Part shown: positions 1 through 7,800 of the stretch, in pieces | How positions within the stretch are numbered: the stretch's first letter is position 1 | Layout of the letters: each line of letters starts with the position of its first letter | Assembly (NCBI RefSeq): GCF_008373755.1 | Contig: NZ_VUJV01000003.1 | Location: 868,001 to 932,000, forward strand | Reading direction: 5' to 3' | Length of the DNA stretch: 64,000 bases | From: Nocardioides humilatus | GTDB lineage: Bacteria; Actinomycetota; Actinomycetes; Propionibacteriales; Nocardioidaceae | Notes under the pieces: model-generated | Database searches by the model: none | What the model saw: the letters and a program-made list of their open reading frames with translations, nothing else | What the model was told of the DNA's origin: nothing | Translations under genes and position numbers: made by a program

Positions 1-569
1 TCGCACCACAGCACACAGGAGTCGCCGGCCAGCGGGTCACCGTGTGTAAGTTCAGCGACGAGCCGCGCCGCCCCAGCGAGCTGGCTCCGGTCGTCGAGGT
101 GGGCGAGCGCAACCGGCGCGGTCCGCATCAGGGCGCCGTTGCCGGCCGAGTGTGATCGGGCCGCGGCGTGGGCCGCGGCCTCCTCAGCCATCACTCGGGC
201 GGTCCCCGACTCGCCCGTCGTCAGTCGAGTCCGCGTGGCTCTCAACACCGCGCTGGTCTGGATTCCGATGTCGGGCGGGTTGCTCCTGTGCCACTCCAGG
301 AAACCCTCGGCGACCTGGTCGAGCGCGGCTTCAGTGGTGAGGTCGCCTCCGGTGGCCGCCACCCGGGAGATCGCGACCGCCATCGACGTGTCGTCGCTCC
401 ACTCGCCGGGCGCGAAGTTCCCGAGGCCTCCCCCGGTCATCGCGGCCTCGACGCCGGGCGCGGGCGGCATGGCGAATTCATAGGGCACGCCGAGCGCGTC
501 CCCAGCGGCGGTGGCAAGCAGTACGCCGGCTGCGCGGTCACGTTGTGCGGTCGTCAGCTCCACGGTCAT
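1..569 (-). CDS. ADP-ribosylglycohydrolase, 3' part outside window
   Basis: Reading the minus strand from the ATG at 569 gives 189 codons open to the window edge. Family hallmarks are clear: GDALG at residues 23-27, WSDDTSM at 57-63, then AGNGALMR and THGDPLAGDSC. In this family (DraG/ARH3 type) the SDDT and late GD aspartates bind two magnesium ions and the enzyme removes ADP-ribose from proteins or nucleic acids. The usual length is about 300 residues or more, so over a third is missing. The start overlaps the stop of the upstream gene (ATGA), so the two are translationally coupled. In an island like this it may reverse a toxin-made ADP-ribose mark or balance NAD-based defence, which is inference. 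Confidence 0.9.
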   Translation of the reverse strand, partial: MTVELTTAQRDRAAGVLLATAAGDALGVPYEFAMPPAPGVEAAMTGGGLGNFAPGEWSDDTSMAVAISRVAATGGDLTTEAALDQVAEGFLEWHRSNPPDIGIQTSAVLRATRTRLTTGESGTARVMAEEAAAHAAARSHSAGNGALMRTAPVALAHLDDRSQLAGAARLVAELTHGDPLAGDSCVLWC

Positions 570-1534
570 CCCACCTTCGCTCGGGTCCGGAGTACGAGGT
601 CGTCCCTCGTGTTGGCCATGGCCCTACGGAAAACGTCCAACAGCTCGCCGAGGTGCTGCGGCACAAAAGGCAGCCCGGGCACCGCGATCTGCTGCCAGAT
701 CGCTCGATCACGCATCGTCCATCGGACCCATGGGTGGTCACGGTTGAGAATCCCGATCTCTACAGCGGTGTTGCGCTGCGAGCGCACGTCGTGGGCGACG
801 CGAGCCAGGATCTCGACGGTCGGCGAGTCGTGACGGACCCTGACCCACACGAACTGGTCCATGTGCTCGAGGACGAAGTCACCGTCGTCGTCGACGTCCG
901 GTGCCTCGTCGCAGATGGCTGAGAGTGCCTCGCTCACAGCCTCGAACAGCTCATCCCGGTCGGTCGGCTCCACAAATCGCGGACCCTTCTTCTTCGGTCG
1001 CGGCCCGACCTTCCTCCGCTTCGGTGCCTGCGGCTCGTCGATCGGAACGTCCCGCGTTGCGCAGATTCCGAGGACAGACGCCTCGGTGGCGGCCGGTCCC
1101 CAGACGTTGTAGGTCAAGAGCTGCGGATGTGCGATCCCGAAGTGGGACCGCAGGACGCGCACGACCTGGCACGCGACGTCGCCGACATCGGCGAGCGCCA
1201 CCTCGGCGTACCAGTTCGGCTCGTCGTCGTCGTTGCCCTGCCAGCCCGAGCCCCAGAGGAAAGCGCAGCCCGTCTCGTCGAGCGCGTACTGCGGCAGCAC
1301 GAAGGCGTTGCCGGAGATCTCTGCCCGCACCATCGTGCCGTCATCGAACGCGGCGAACTGCGCGTACGGCGGGCAGCCATGGCCGGGCCGGTCATGATCG
1401 GCAAGCTCGAGGATGAGGTGGTCCCCCTCGCTCGGGTCCTTCATTTTTCTCAAGTAGGCCGCAAGGCCCGCCTCGAGCTCGACCCACGCTTCGTCGAGCG
1501 CACCGCCCGCTGCCTCGTCTCGTACTGAATCCAT
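566..1534 (-). CDS. Hypothetical protein, possible YbjN/type III-chaperone-like (TY-Chap) domains
   Basis: 322 residues from the ATG at 1534; the frame stays open further upstream but the preceding promoter argues against a longer form. Two segments are visible: an N-terminal half with tryptophan-rich motifs (WGSGWQG near residue 100, then NWYAEVALADVG) and a C-terminal alpha/beta half with DQFVWVRVRHDSPTVEI, separated by a basic linker (KRRKVGPRPKKKG). The layout resembles the CesT/YbjN-like peptide-binding chaperone domains described in bacterial conflict systems. That is recollection of family features and not a profile match. It is coupled by ATGA overlap to the ADP-ribosylglycohydrolase, so the two probably work together. 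Confidence 0.65.
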   Translation of the reverse strand: MDSVRDEAAGGALDEAWVELEAGLAAYLRKMKDPSEGDHLILELADHDRPGHGCPPYAQFAAFDDGTMVRAEISGNAFVLPQYALDETGCAFLWGSGWQGNDDDEPNWYAEVALADVGDVACQVVRVLRSHFGIAHPQLLTYNVWGPAATEASVLGICATRDVPIDEPQAPKRRKVGPRPKKKGPRFVEPTDRDELFEAVSEALSAICDEAPDVDDDGDFVLEHMDQFVWVRVRHDSPTVEILARVAHDVRSQRNTAVEIGILNRDHPWVRWTMRDRAIWQQIAVPGLPFVPQHLGELLDVFRRAMANTRDDLVLRTRAKVG

Positions 1535-1604
1535 ACCGACCCCCTGACCATCTGAAGAACGCGAGCGGCGCTCCCGCTGAGGGAGCTCCCCGCCCGCAGA
1601 CCAG

Positions 1605-1627
1605 AAGGTAGTCAGAACGTCCGACAG
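1605..1627 (-). promoter_or_regulatory. PafBC/RecA_NDp-like promoter for the 1534 gene
   Basis: On the minus strand CTGTCGGAC is followed by exactly 8 bases and then TACCTT. This fits the actinobacterial DNA-damage promoter form TTGTCRGTG-N8-TAnnnT at the TGTCRG core, the spacing and the -10. It implies a transcription start near 1598 and a leader of about 64 bases. A mirrored copy serves the opposite gene. Confidence 0.5.
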
Positions 1628-1673
1628 AACCCGACGCTGCAGCTCAAACGGCGTTTCGCTGATTCGCAGGGTT

Positions 1674-1702
1674 CTGTCGCACCCCTCCCCTAGCCTCAGC
1701 TC
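1674..1702 (+). promoter_or_regulatory. PafBC/RecA_NDp-like promoter, leaderless transcript
   Basis: CTGTCGCAC (1674-1682), exactly 8 bases, then TAGCCT (1691-1696), six more bases and the GTG start codon at 1703. The -10 to GTG distance places the transcription start on the start codon, so the mRNA is probably leaderless. The 13-mer TTCTGTCGCACCC (1672-1684) recurs exactly at 15804-15816. Confidence 0.5.
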
Positions 1703-4168
1703 GTGACCGAGAACCTTGTGACCTGGGTGTGGGACCAACTCGACGCCGACGACTCCATCGAGGACGACGCCAAGTTTCTAGTGCTTGCCTCGCTCGGCGG
1801 CGACACCGAATTGGACGAACAACTCTCGACCGGTGTCAAGGCGAGCCGCGGCGCGGACACCCACGACGCCAATGCCCACGTGCCCGCGGGCATCTTCCTG
1901 AGCTCGATCGAGGTCCAGGGGTTCCGCGGGATTGGGCCCAAGACGAAGGTCCAGTTCGCACCCAAGCCCGGGCTGACGATCATCGCTGGCCGCAATGGCT
2001 CGGGAAAGTCGAGCATCGCGGAGGCGTTCGAGCTCGTCCTCACGGGCGGCACCTACCGCTGGAAGCAGAAGTCGGCGCAGTGGAAGGAGCATTGGCGCAA
2101 CCTCCACGCCGGCGACCCCGCGTCCATCCGAGTCGACGTGATCGAGGAGGACGAGGGTCCGATCGCGATCACCTCCACCTGGGCGGCCGACGCCACCGAT
2201 GTCGACGCACGCACAGTCAAGAGCCAGAGGCACGGCGAGAAGCAGGAGGACGGCCTCGGGCACTTGGGCTGGCAGCGGCCGCTCGACCTATTCCGTCCGA
2301 TCCTGTCGTACGACGAGCTCGGCGGGCTTCTAGAGGGCAAGCCGAGTGAGCTGTACGACGCGCTGGCCAACGTCCTCGGGGTCGGCCAGCTCGGCGACGC
2401 CCTCAAGAGAATCCAGGTCCGGCTCAAGGACGCCAAGGCACCCGCTACCGACCTCAACAACCGGCGCCGAGACCTACAGGCGCGCGCTGCCGACCTCGAC
2501 GACGAACGTGCGGCCGCTGCAGCCGCACTCCTCAAGAAGACGGTCCCCGACGTCGCCGCTCTCCGCTCCCTCGCCACCGGCGGCACTGTCGTCGACAAGG
2601 GACCGCTCCCGCGGCTCCGGGGGCTGAAGGACATCGCGCCTCCCTCCTCACACGAGCAGGCAAAGGCTGCCGCGGACCGCCTGAGGGCCGCGATCGCCAG
2701 CCTCGCCGACGCTGCCGTGGACACGTCAACACGCAGAGCAGCGCGGCTGACCCTCCTCGAGCGCGCCCTCCAGGCGCACGCCGAACACGGCGACATGACC
2801 TGCCCGGTCTGCCACCAGGGCGAGCTCGACGAATCATGGGCGGAGACGAGCAAGACGCAAGTGGCAGCGGAGCGGGCCGAGCTGCGCGACCTCGCCGAGG
2901 CCCAACAGACCTACGACCTCGCGCTCGACGCGGCCCGCAAGCTGATCATCGCCCGACCCGCCATTCTCGACCAGTCACCGCTGCCGGCGTTGGACGACAC
3001 CGTCGCGTCCGCCCGCGATGCCTGGACCACCTGGGTCACCGCGCCCGATGGGTCTAGCGCGTCTAAGGCAGGCGACCTGGCCGACCACCTCGAGCTCCAC
3101 CTGGACGACCTCACGACCGCGCTGACCGCGGTACGCGAGGCGGCAGGCGTCGAGCTGTCAGCACGGGAGGACGAGTGGGAGCCGCTCGCCGCCGCCATCG
3201 CTGGCTGGTGCACCGAGCAGGAGGACTGGCTCGCCAAGAAGCCGACAGCCGACCTCCTTGCGATCGCCGAGAAGTGGTTGAAGGACAACGACCTGCGCCT
3301 GAAGAACGAGCGGGTGTCCCGGATCGCCGACGGCGCCCGCGAGGCCTGGGCGAAGCTGCGCCAGGAGAGCAACGTCGAGATCGGCAGCCTCGAGCTGGCT
3401 GGCTCCGGCACCCAGCGACGGGTCCGGATCGGCTCGACCGTCGACGGCGAGGATGCCGGCAGCATTGCGGTCCTCAGCCAAGGAGAGCTGCACGCGCTTG
3501 CGCTTGCACTGTTCCTGCCGCGGGCGACGATGGCGGAGTCGCCGTTCCGGTTCGTCGTACTAGACGACCCTGTGCAGGCGATGGACCCGGCGAAGGTCGA
3601 CGGCCTCGTGGACCTGCTCAGCGACCTCGCGAAGACCCGTCAGGTGATCGTGCTGTCCCACGACGACCGCCTGCCGGCAGCCGTCCGCCGATCGTCGTCG
3701 GACGCCACCATCATCGAGGTCAGCCGCGGCCAGGGCTCGGTGATCGAGCTCGCGACGGCCGACGACCCGACCACCCGCTACCTGCGCGATGCGTTCGCCC
3801 TTACCAAGGACCAGCAACTACCCGATGAGGCACTCCGGCGCACGCTGCCCGGCATCCTCCGCATGGCGGTCGAGTCAGCTGCTCGCGACCGGTTCTTCGT
3901 GAGCAGCCTCGCAACAGGTACGCCGCTGGCCGAGGTCGAGAAGGAGTGGACGAAGAACTCCAAGACGACCGCACGGATCTGCCTCGCGATCCATGGGGAA
4001 TGGCGCGAGGACTTCAGGTCGACCTGGGGTGCTGCGCCGTACCGGAAGTTCGCCCTGATGAACGTCGGCGGCGCGCTCCACAAGGGCCTCCCGGAACACA
4101 TCGACCCGCTCCATGCAGCGCGCGATGTCGAGAAGGCCATCGCCGACATCCGCGAGGGTGCGAAGTGA
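1703..4168 (+). CDS. Rad50/SMC-like AAA ATPase
   Basis: 821 residues from a GTG start that fits a leaderless transcript. After about 70 unrecognised residues comes a split ABC-type head: Walker A GRNGSGKSS from residue 96, signature-like LSQGELHALALAL near 590, Walker B FVVLDDPVQAMDP at about 617-630 with D-loop, and the switch histidine in LSHDD near 652. Between the halves is a charged helical region with a CPVC pair (C367, C370), in the place where Rad50 carries its zinc hook. About 150 residues follow the second half and lack a motif I recognise. Related ATPases sense DNA ends or drive associated nucleases. The overlapping downstream gene is its likely partner. Confidence 0.85.
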   Translation: MTENLVTWVWDQLDADDSIEDDAKFLVLASLGGDTELDEQLSTGVKASRGADTHDANAHVPAGIFLSSIEVQGFRGIGPKTKVQFAPKPGLTIIAGRNGSGKSSIAEAFELVLTGGTYRWKQKSAQWKEHWRNLHAGDPASIRVDVIEEDEGPIAITSTWAADATDVDARTVKSQRHGEKQEDGLGHLGWQRPLDLFRPILSYDELGGLLEGKPSELYDALANVLGVGQLGDALKRIQVRLKDAKAPATDLNNRRRDLQARAADLDDERAAAAAALLKKTVPDVAALRSLATGGTVVDKGPLPRLRGLKDIAPPSSHEQAKAAADRLRAAIASLADAAVDTSTRRAARLTLLERALQAHAEHGDMTCPVCHQGELDESWAETSKTQVAAERAELRDLAEAQQTYDLALDAARKLIIARPAILDQSPLPALDDTVASARDAWTTWVTAPDGSSASKAGDLADHLELHLDDLTTALTAVREAAGVELSAREDEWEPLAAAIAGWCTEQEDWLAKKPTADLLAIAEKWLKDNDLRLKNERVSRIADGAREAWAKLRQESNVEIGSLELAGSGTQRRVRIGSTVDGEDAGSIAVLSQGELHALALALFLPRATMAESPFRFVVLDDPVQAMDPAKVDGLVDLLSDLAKTRQVIVLSHDDRLPAAVRRSSSDATIIEVSRGQGSVIELATADDPTTRYLRDAFALTKDQQLPDEALRRTLPGILRMAVESAARDRFFVSSLATGTPLAEVEKEWTKNSKTTARICLAIHGEWREDFRSTWGAAPYRKFALMNVGGALHKGLPEHIDPLHAARDVEKAIADIREGAK

Positions 4169-4524
4169 CCGCGACCGCGCAAGATCTGGTGGGGCGGGCT
4201 CGCGCAACGCTCTCGAGCAGCCACACCGACCGCAACCGGATGGCCTGCTGGCTCGCCCGCACCGCGCTCGAGGCAGCCGTCGACGACCTGCTCGCCGCCC
4301 GCGACCTCGACGCTGGGCGCGCCAACATGCGCAGCCGACTCACGTGCCTCCAAGCAGCTTACGAGGGCACCGACGTCCCCGCCCGCGTCGAGTATGCCTG
4401 GTCGCGACTCTCCGAGGCGTGTCACCAGCACGCCTACAAGCTGTCACCCACGTTCGCCGAGACGGCCCACCTCATCGCGACTGTTGACGCGATGATTGGC
4501 GCGCACGTCGATCAGCGAAAGTAA
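4165..4524 (+). CDS. Small all-helical protein, possibly HEPN-like
   Basis: 119 residues from a GTG that overlaps the ATPase stop codon (GTGA), so it is made by translational coupling. The sequence looks wholly alpha-helical, with no signal peptide or membrane segment. The stretch RLSEACHQHAYKLSPT carries an arginine followed by histidines, spaced somewhat like the Rx4-6H motif of HEPN ribonucleases, but one such stretch is weak evidence. ATPase plus small helical partner is a common layout in defence and toxin-type modules. It could equally be a structural subunit of the ATPase complex. Confidence 0.65.
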   Translation: MTATAQDLVGRARATLSSSHTDRNRMACWLARTALEAAVDDLLAARDLDAGRANMRSRLTCLQAAYEGTDVPARVEYAWSRLSEACHQHAYKLSPTFAETAHLIATVDAMIGAHVDQRK

Positions 4525-4531
4525 AGAATCT

Positions 4532-4543
4532 CCGAATATTCGG
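4532..4543. repeat. 12-bp perfect palindrome
   Basis: CCGAATATTCGG lies just after the stop of the small helical gene, in an AT-richer patch. It is a possible operator or part of a processing site ahead of the zinc-knuckle gene. Confidence 0.4.
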
Positions 4544-4581
4544 GGCGCACGGCTCCACTATCCGAAAGACTCATCGAGCAC

Positions 4582-4606
4582 GATCGGCCCCGAGCCGGGT
4601 CCGATC
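4582..4606 (+). terminator. Hairpin upstream of the zinc-knuckle gene
   Basis: GATCGG at 4582-4587 pairs with CCGATC at 4601-4606, extended by CCC/GGG across one mismatch, with a 5-base loop. It ends 11 bases before the strong ribosome binding site of the next gene. It may terminate the ATPase transcript or attenuate expression of the zinc-knuckle gene. Confidence 0.35.
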
Positions 4607-4630
4607 TTCGCCGTCCCAGGAGGTAGGAAC

Positions 4631-4810
4631 GTGGCCTGCAGTAATTGTGGTGCCGGAAACCATGACATGCGGAACTGCCCGAACGTGCGGCGGTGCAGCA
4701 ACTGCGGCAATCCCGGACACAACATTCAGACATGCCCGACGGCTCGCCGGTGCTCCAAGTGCAACGGCTATGGCCACGACCTGCGCAACTGCCCTGTGCG
4801 CAATAGGTAA
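4631..4810 (+). CDS. 59-residue protein with three CCHC zinc knuckles
   Basis: The GTG at 4631 follows AGGAGGT at 4618-4624 with 6 bases between, one of the best ribosome binding sites in the window. This picks it over the longer open frame that begins inside the previous gene. The protein is almost only three tandem C-x2-C-x4-H-x4-C units (CSNCGAGNHDMRNC, CSNCGNPGHNIQTC, CSKCNGYGHDLRNC) joined by short basic linkers. CCHC knuckles bind single-stranded RNA or DNA in retroviral nucleocapsid and in eukaryotic CNBP and splicing factors, and are rare in bacteria. A nucleic-acid-binding role beside the ATPase module is inference. The order of Cys and His is intact in all three repeats, so the protein is probably functional. 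Confidence 0.8.
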   Translation: MACSNCGAGNHDMRNCPNVRRCSNCGNPGHNIQTCPTARRCSKCNGYGHDLRNCPVRNR

Positions 4811-4844
4811 GCCGGCAGGATTCGCCGCGGCTACCGCCTCCCTA

Positions 4845-7800
4845 TCATCGGAGGGACGGAGCCAGGTCAGTGAGGATCGGGTCGTCAGGGCTGAGGGGGA
4901 CGTCCTTGCGATTCTCCCGTTCGATGCGGTCCATTATCGAGGTCGAGACCCCCAGCAGGCGCGAGATCGCTGCTCGCGTCTGACCCTGCGCGGCCAAGCG
5001 TCGGGCAGCGGTGGCGTAGCGCGCCTCCCTCTCGAGGCCCGACTCCTCCGCTTCAAACCGAGACATCCAGTAGACGACGAATCGTTGACGACTCTCTTTG
5101 ACGTGCGAGATGTACGCCTCGGCCAACTGGAGTCGCTTGGCGTTCCTGCTGGTGAAGCCGTAGATGTCTCGATCGATGGGGGCCATAGCGCTGAGGGCCG
5201 TCCGGGCCTCGCGCTGTAGCTCCTCCTCGACCTTCGCGATGAGGCCGTTTTCATAGGCGTACTGGTTCAGTTGTTGCTGAACCAGCCCCACGAGTCCGGG
5301 CCGCGTGCCTGTCATCCGGCGAGCTACGAAGTCGCTGATGTCTGCTTCCCACGGGAGCGGATCGAACTCGGGGTCCGCAGCCAGGTGGGTGACCAACTTC
5401 TTAGTTACCCGATCAAGTGCCTTTCCGACCGTCTCACGCCACACCATCGGCGCCGCGTAGGCGACCGACTCGGCGTCTTCGGCCGACAGGTGGGCGGTTC
5501 GGGAGTCGGCGACGGGACTCGGGTTGCGCCCATCGTAGTCGGGGTCCATCACCAGCTCGTCGACCAAACGCTTGAGGTCGCGTCCGAGCTCTCGGTCACG
5601 CGAGTAGTCGTAGTAGAGGTAGTCCTCGACCCTGCTCAGGTCGGGTCGGATGGTCTCGGCTTCTCGAGCGAGCTGCTCGACGATCGGATCGGGCGGTCGA
5701 GCGACAGATACGTCCGGCGTCGAATGAGTTGCCGGCACTGGTGGCCGCGGGGGTGGTGCCAGTGGCGGACGCACGATGTCAGCAGGCGGTGCGTGGTCGT
5801 GACCAACGGGTGGCTCAGCGACGGCGGGCGGTTCGGACGGATGCTTCTTGTAGACGGCTTCTAGGCGCGAACGGACGTTGGCACCAAGCCGGAGGATGCC
5901 GAAGAGTTCCGCCGTACGACGCAGGGTGTCTTCGCCGCTGGCTCCCGGGTACTCCGCCTGCACAGCGAGCATTGCGTTGGCGATCTCTTCCGGCGCGATC
6001 TCGTCCAGGGAACGAGTGGCGTCTGCGTCGACGTAGCGGAATCCGGTCCATTCCGCGGGGTCGAGGTTTGCCGGCCAGGCGAATGAGCCCAGTCGTCCCT
6101 TCTTGAGTTGCCCCCTGGGGACGAGGCGGGCGATGTCGTCCGCCCGGGCCGCCCGCACGGCGTTGAGGCCAAATCGCCGCGCGACTATGCGCGTGAGCCT
6201 GGCCAGCTCGATCGGACCCTCGGTCTCGATCACGTCCAGGAGTTGCTCCCGAACGGTGGCTGCGGCCGCCCGGGCCGGAAGTGCGTCCAGTAGCGCGCGG
6301 GCCCCGACGACATTCGTGTGGGCAGGTGCGAACTCACTGACCAACCCAGCACCGTCCGCTGCTGAGTGGCTCCCGCCGGATGGCCGCTCGTCAACCTCAC
6401 TGTCGTGGACGTCCGAAACGTCCGGTTCTGCCCGTTGAGCGCCATTGGCAATCGCTGGCCCCTGTGCCGGCTCCGCTGAGTTCGGAGGCTCAAAGGCAGA
6501 TTCAGACGCGGCAACGTCCGCTGGAGACGGCACCGCCTCGGCCTCAGCGTCGTAGGGCTGCGTGGAGGAGGCAGCCGTCGACATCAACGACTCGTCTCCA
6601 CTTTCCCGCTCGACGACTGCTGGCCTCGATGTCGCCAAGGCGTCAGGCTGGACAACCGGTGCCGGTTCGGCGCCCCCGCCCTCAAGCGCGGCTTCTGCCC
6701 TGTCCACCTCGGCAAGGATGCGCCCGATCACTTCATCACGGTTCTGTAGCCACATAGGCCACCAGATCCGAGCCACGGTCGGCCAGCCCATAAGGTTCTC
6801 GAGAACCTCGACCGGAAGGACATCTCGGTCGGAGACCGTGTTCCGCTTCTTCCAACTCTCGCCGTCAAGCAGAACCGGGAGAATCGGTCGTCGCGGGTTC
6901 TCCGGTCGCGCGAGAACGAGGTCGAGCCGGAAGTTGGACAGGCCGACGTCTGACATCACGTGGAGGCCAGCGTCTTGCAGGGCCGCCGCGATGTCGTCGC
7001 GGTGCCGGTCCCTGATGGCGATGCGGTGCGCCGTTTCAACCTCTTCGCCCTGAGCGCCGGATGCCTGCGCATCCATCAGGAACTGCTTGAGGTCCTTCGG
7101 CCCTTGATACGTCGAGCCGGAGACATCGAGCTCGTTGGAGGCCGGGTTGAAGGAGCAGAACACCACGTTCTTGCGACGTGCGCGGGTGACGGCGACGTTC
7201 AACCGTCGCTCACCTCCGGCGTTCGAAAGAGGTCCGAAGTTGGTCGGGACCTTGCCGTTGGCCTGCTTCGAGAACGCGATGGAGAAGACCACGGTGTCGC
7301 GCTCGTCGCCTTGGACCTGCTCCAGGGCCTTCACGAAGAGGGCCTCACCTCGGCCCATCTTTGATTCGTCGAGTACGTCGGCCACCTTGGGATCATCGCT
7401 GGAATGGAGGAGATCCGCGATGAGCTGCCGTTGCTGCTCGTTGAACGTCACGATGCCGACTGAAGGCAGGTTGGGCGATGCGTGGACGAGCTCGTGCACG
7501 TACTTCACGATCTCGACTGCCTCGAACGGGTTGGTGTTGGAGCCTGCAACAACCCCGTTTCCGAGATCCACCTTCGTTGCGCCCGCACGCAGGTACATGC
7601 CCTTGTCGCCGTTCTCCGGCCAGTGCACGGGGCGGAACTCAAGCCCGGTCTCGGATGACAGCAGGGTGGGTGTCGGGAAGCTGCTCAAGTCGCCCCGGTA
7701 GTAGGTGCGATTGCTGAAGGCAATCAGGGCCTCGTCCTGGCTGCGGTAGTGCCAGTTAAGGCTCAGGGTGGGTACGCGAGCGAGTTCGCACTCGCTCAGA

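Noticed and set aside
4496-4810. 104-residue version of the zinc-knuckle protein starting inside the preceding gene
   Set aside because: The extra N-terminus covers the palindrome and hairpin, while the GTG at 4631 has an ideal ribosome binding site.
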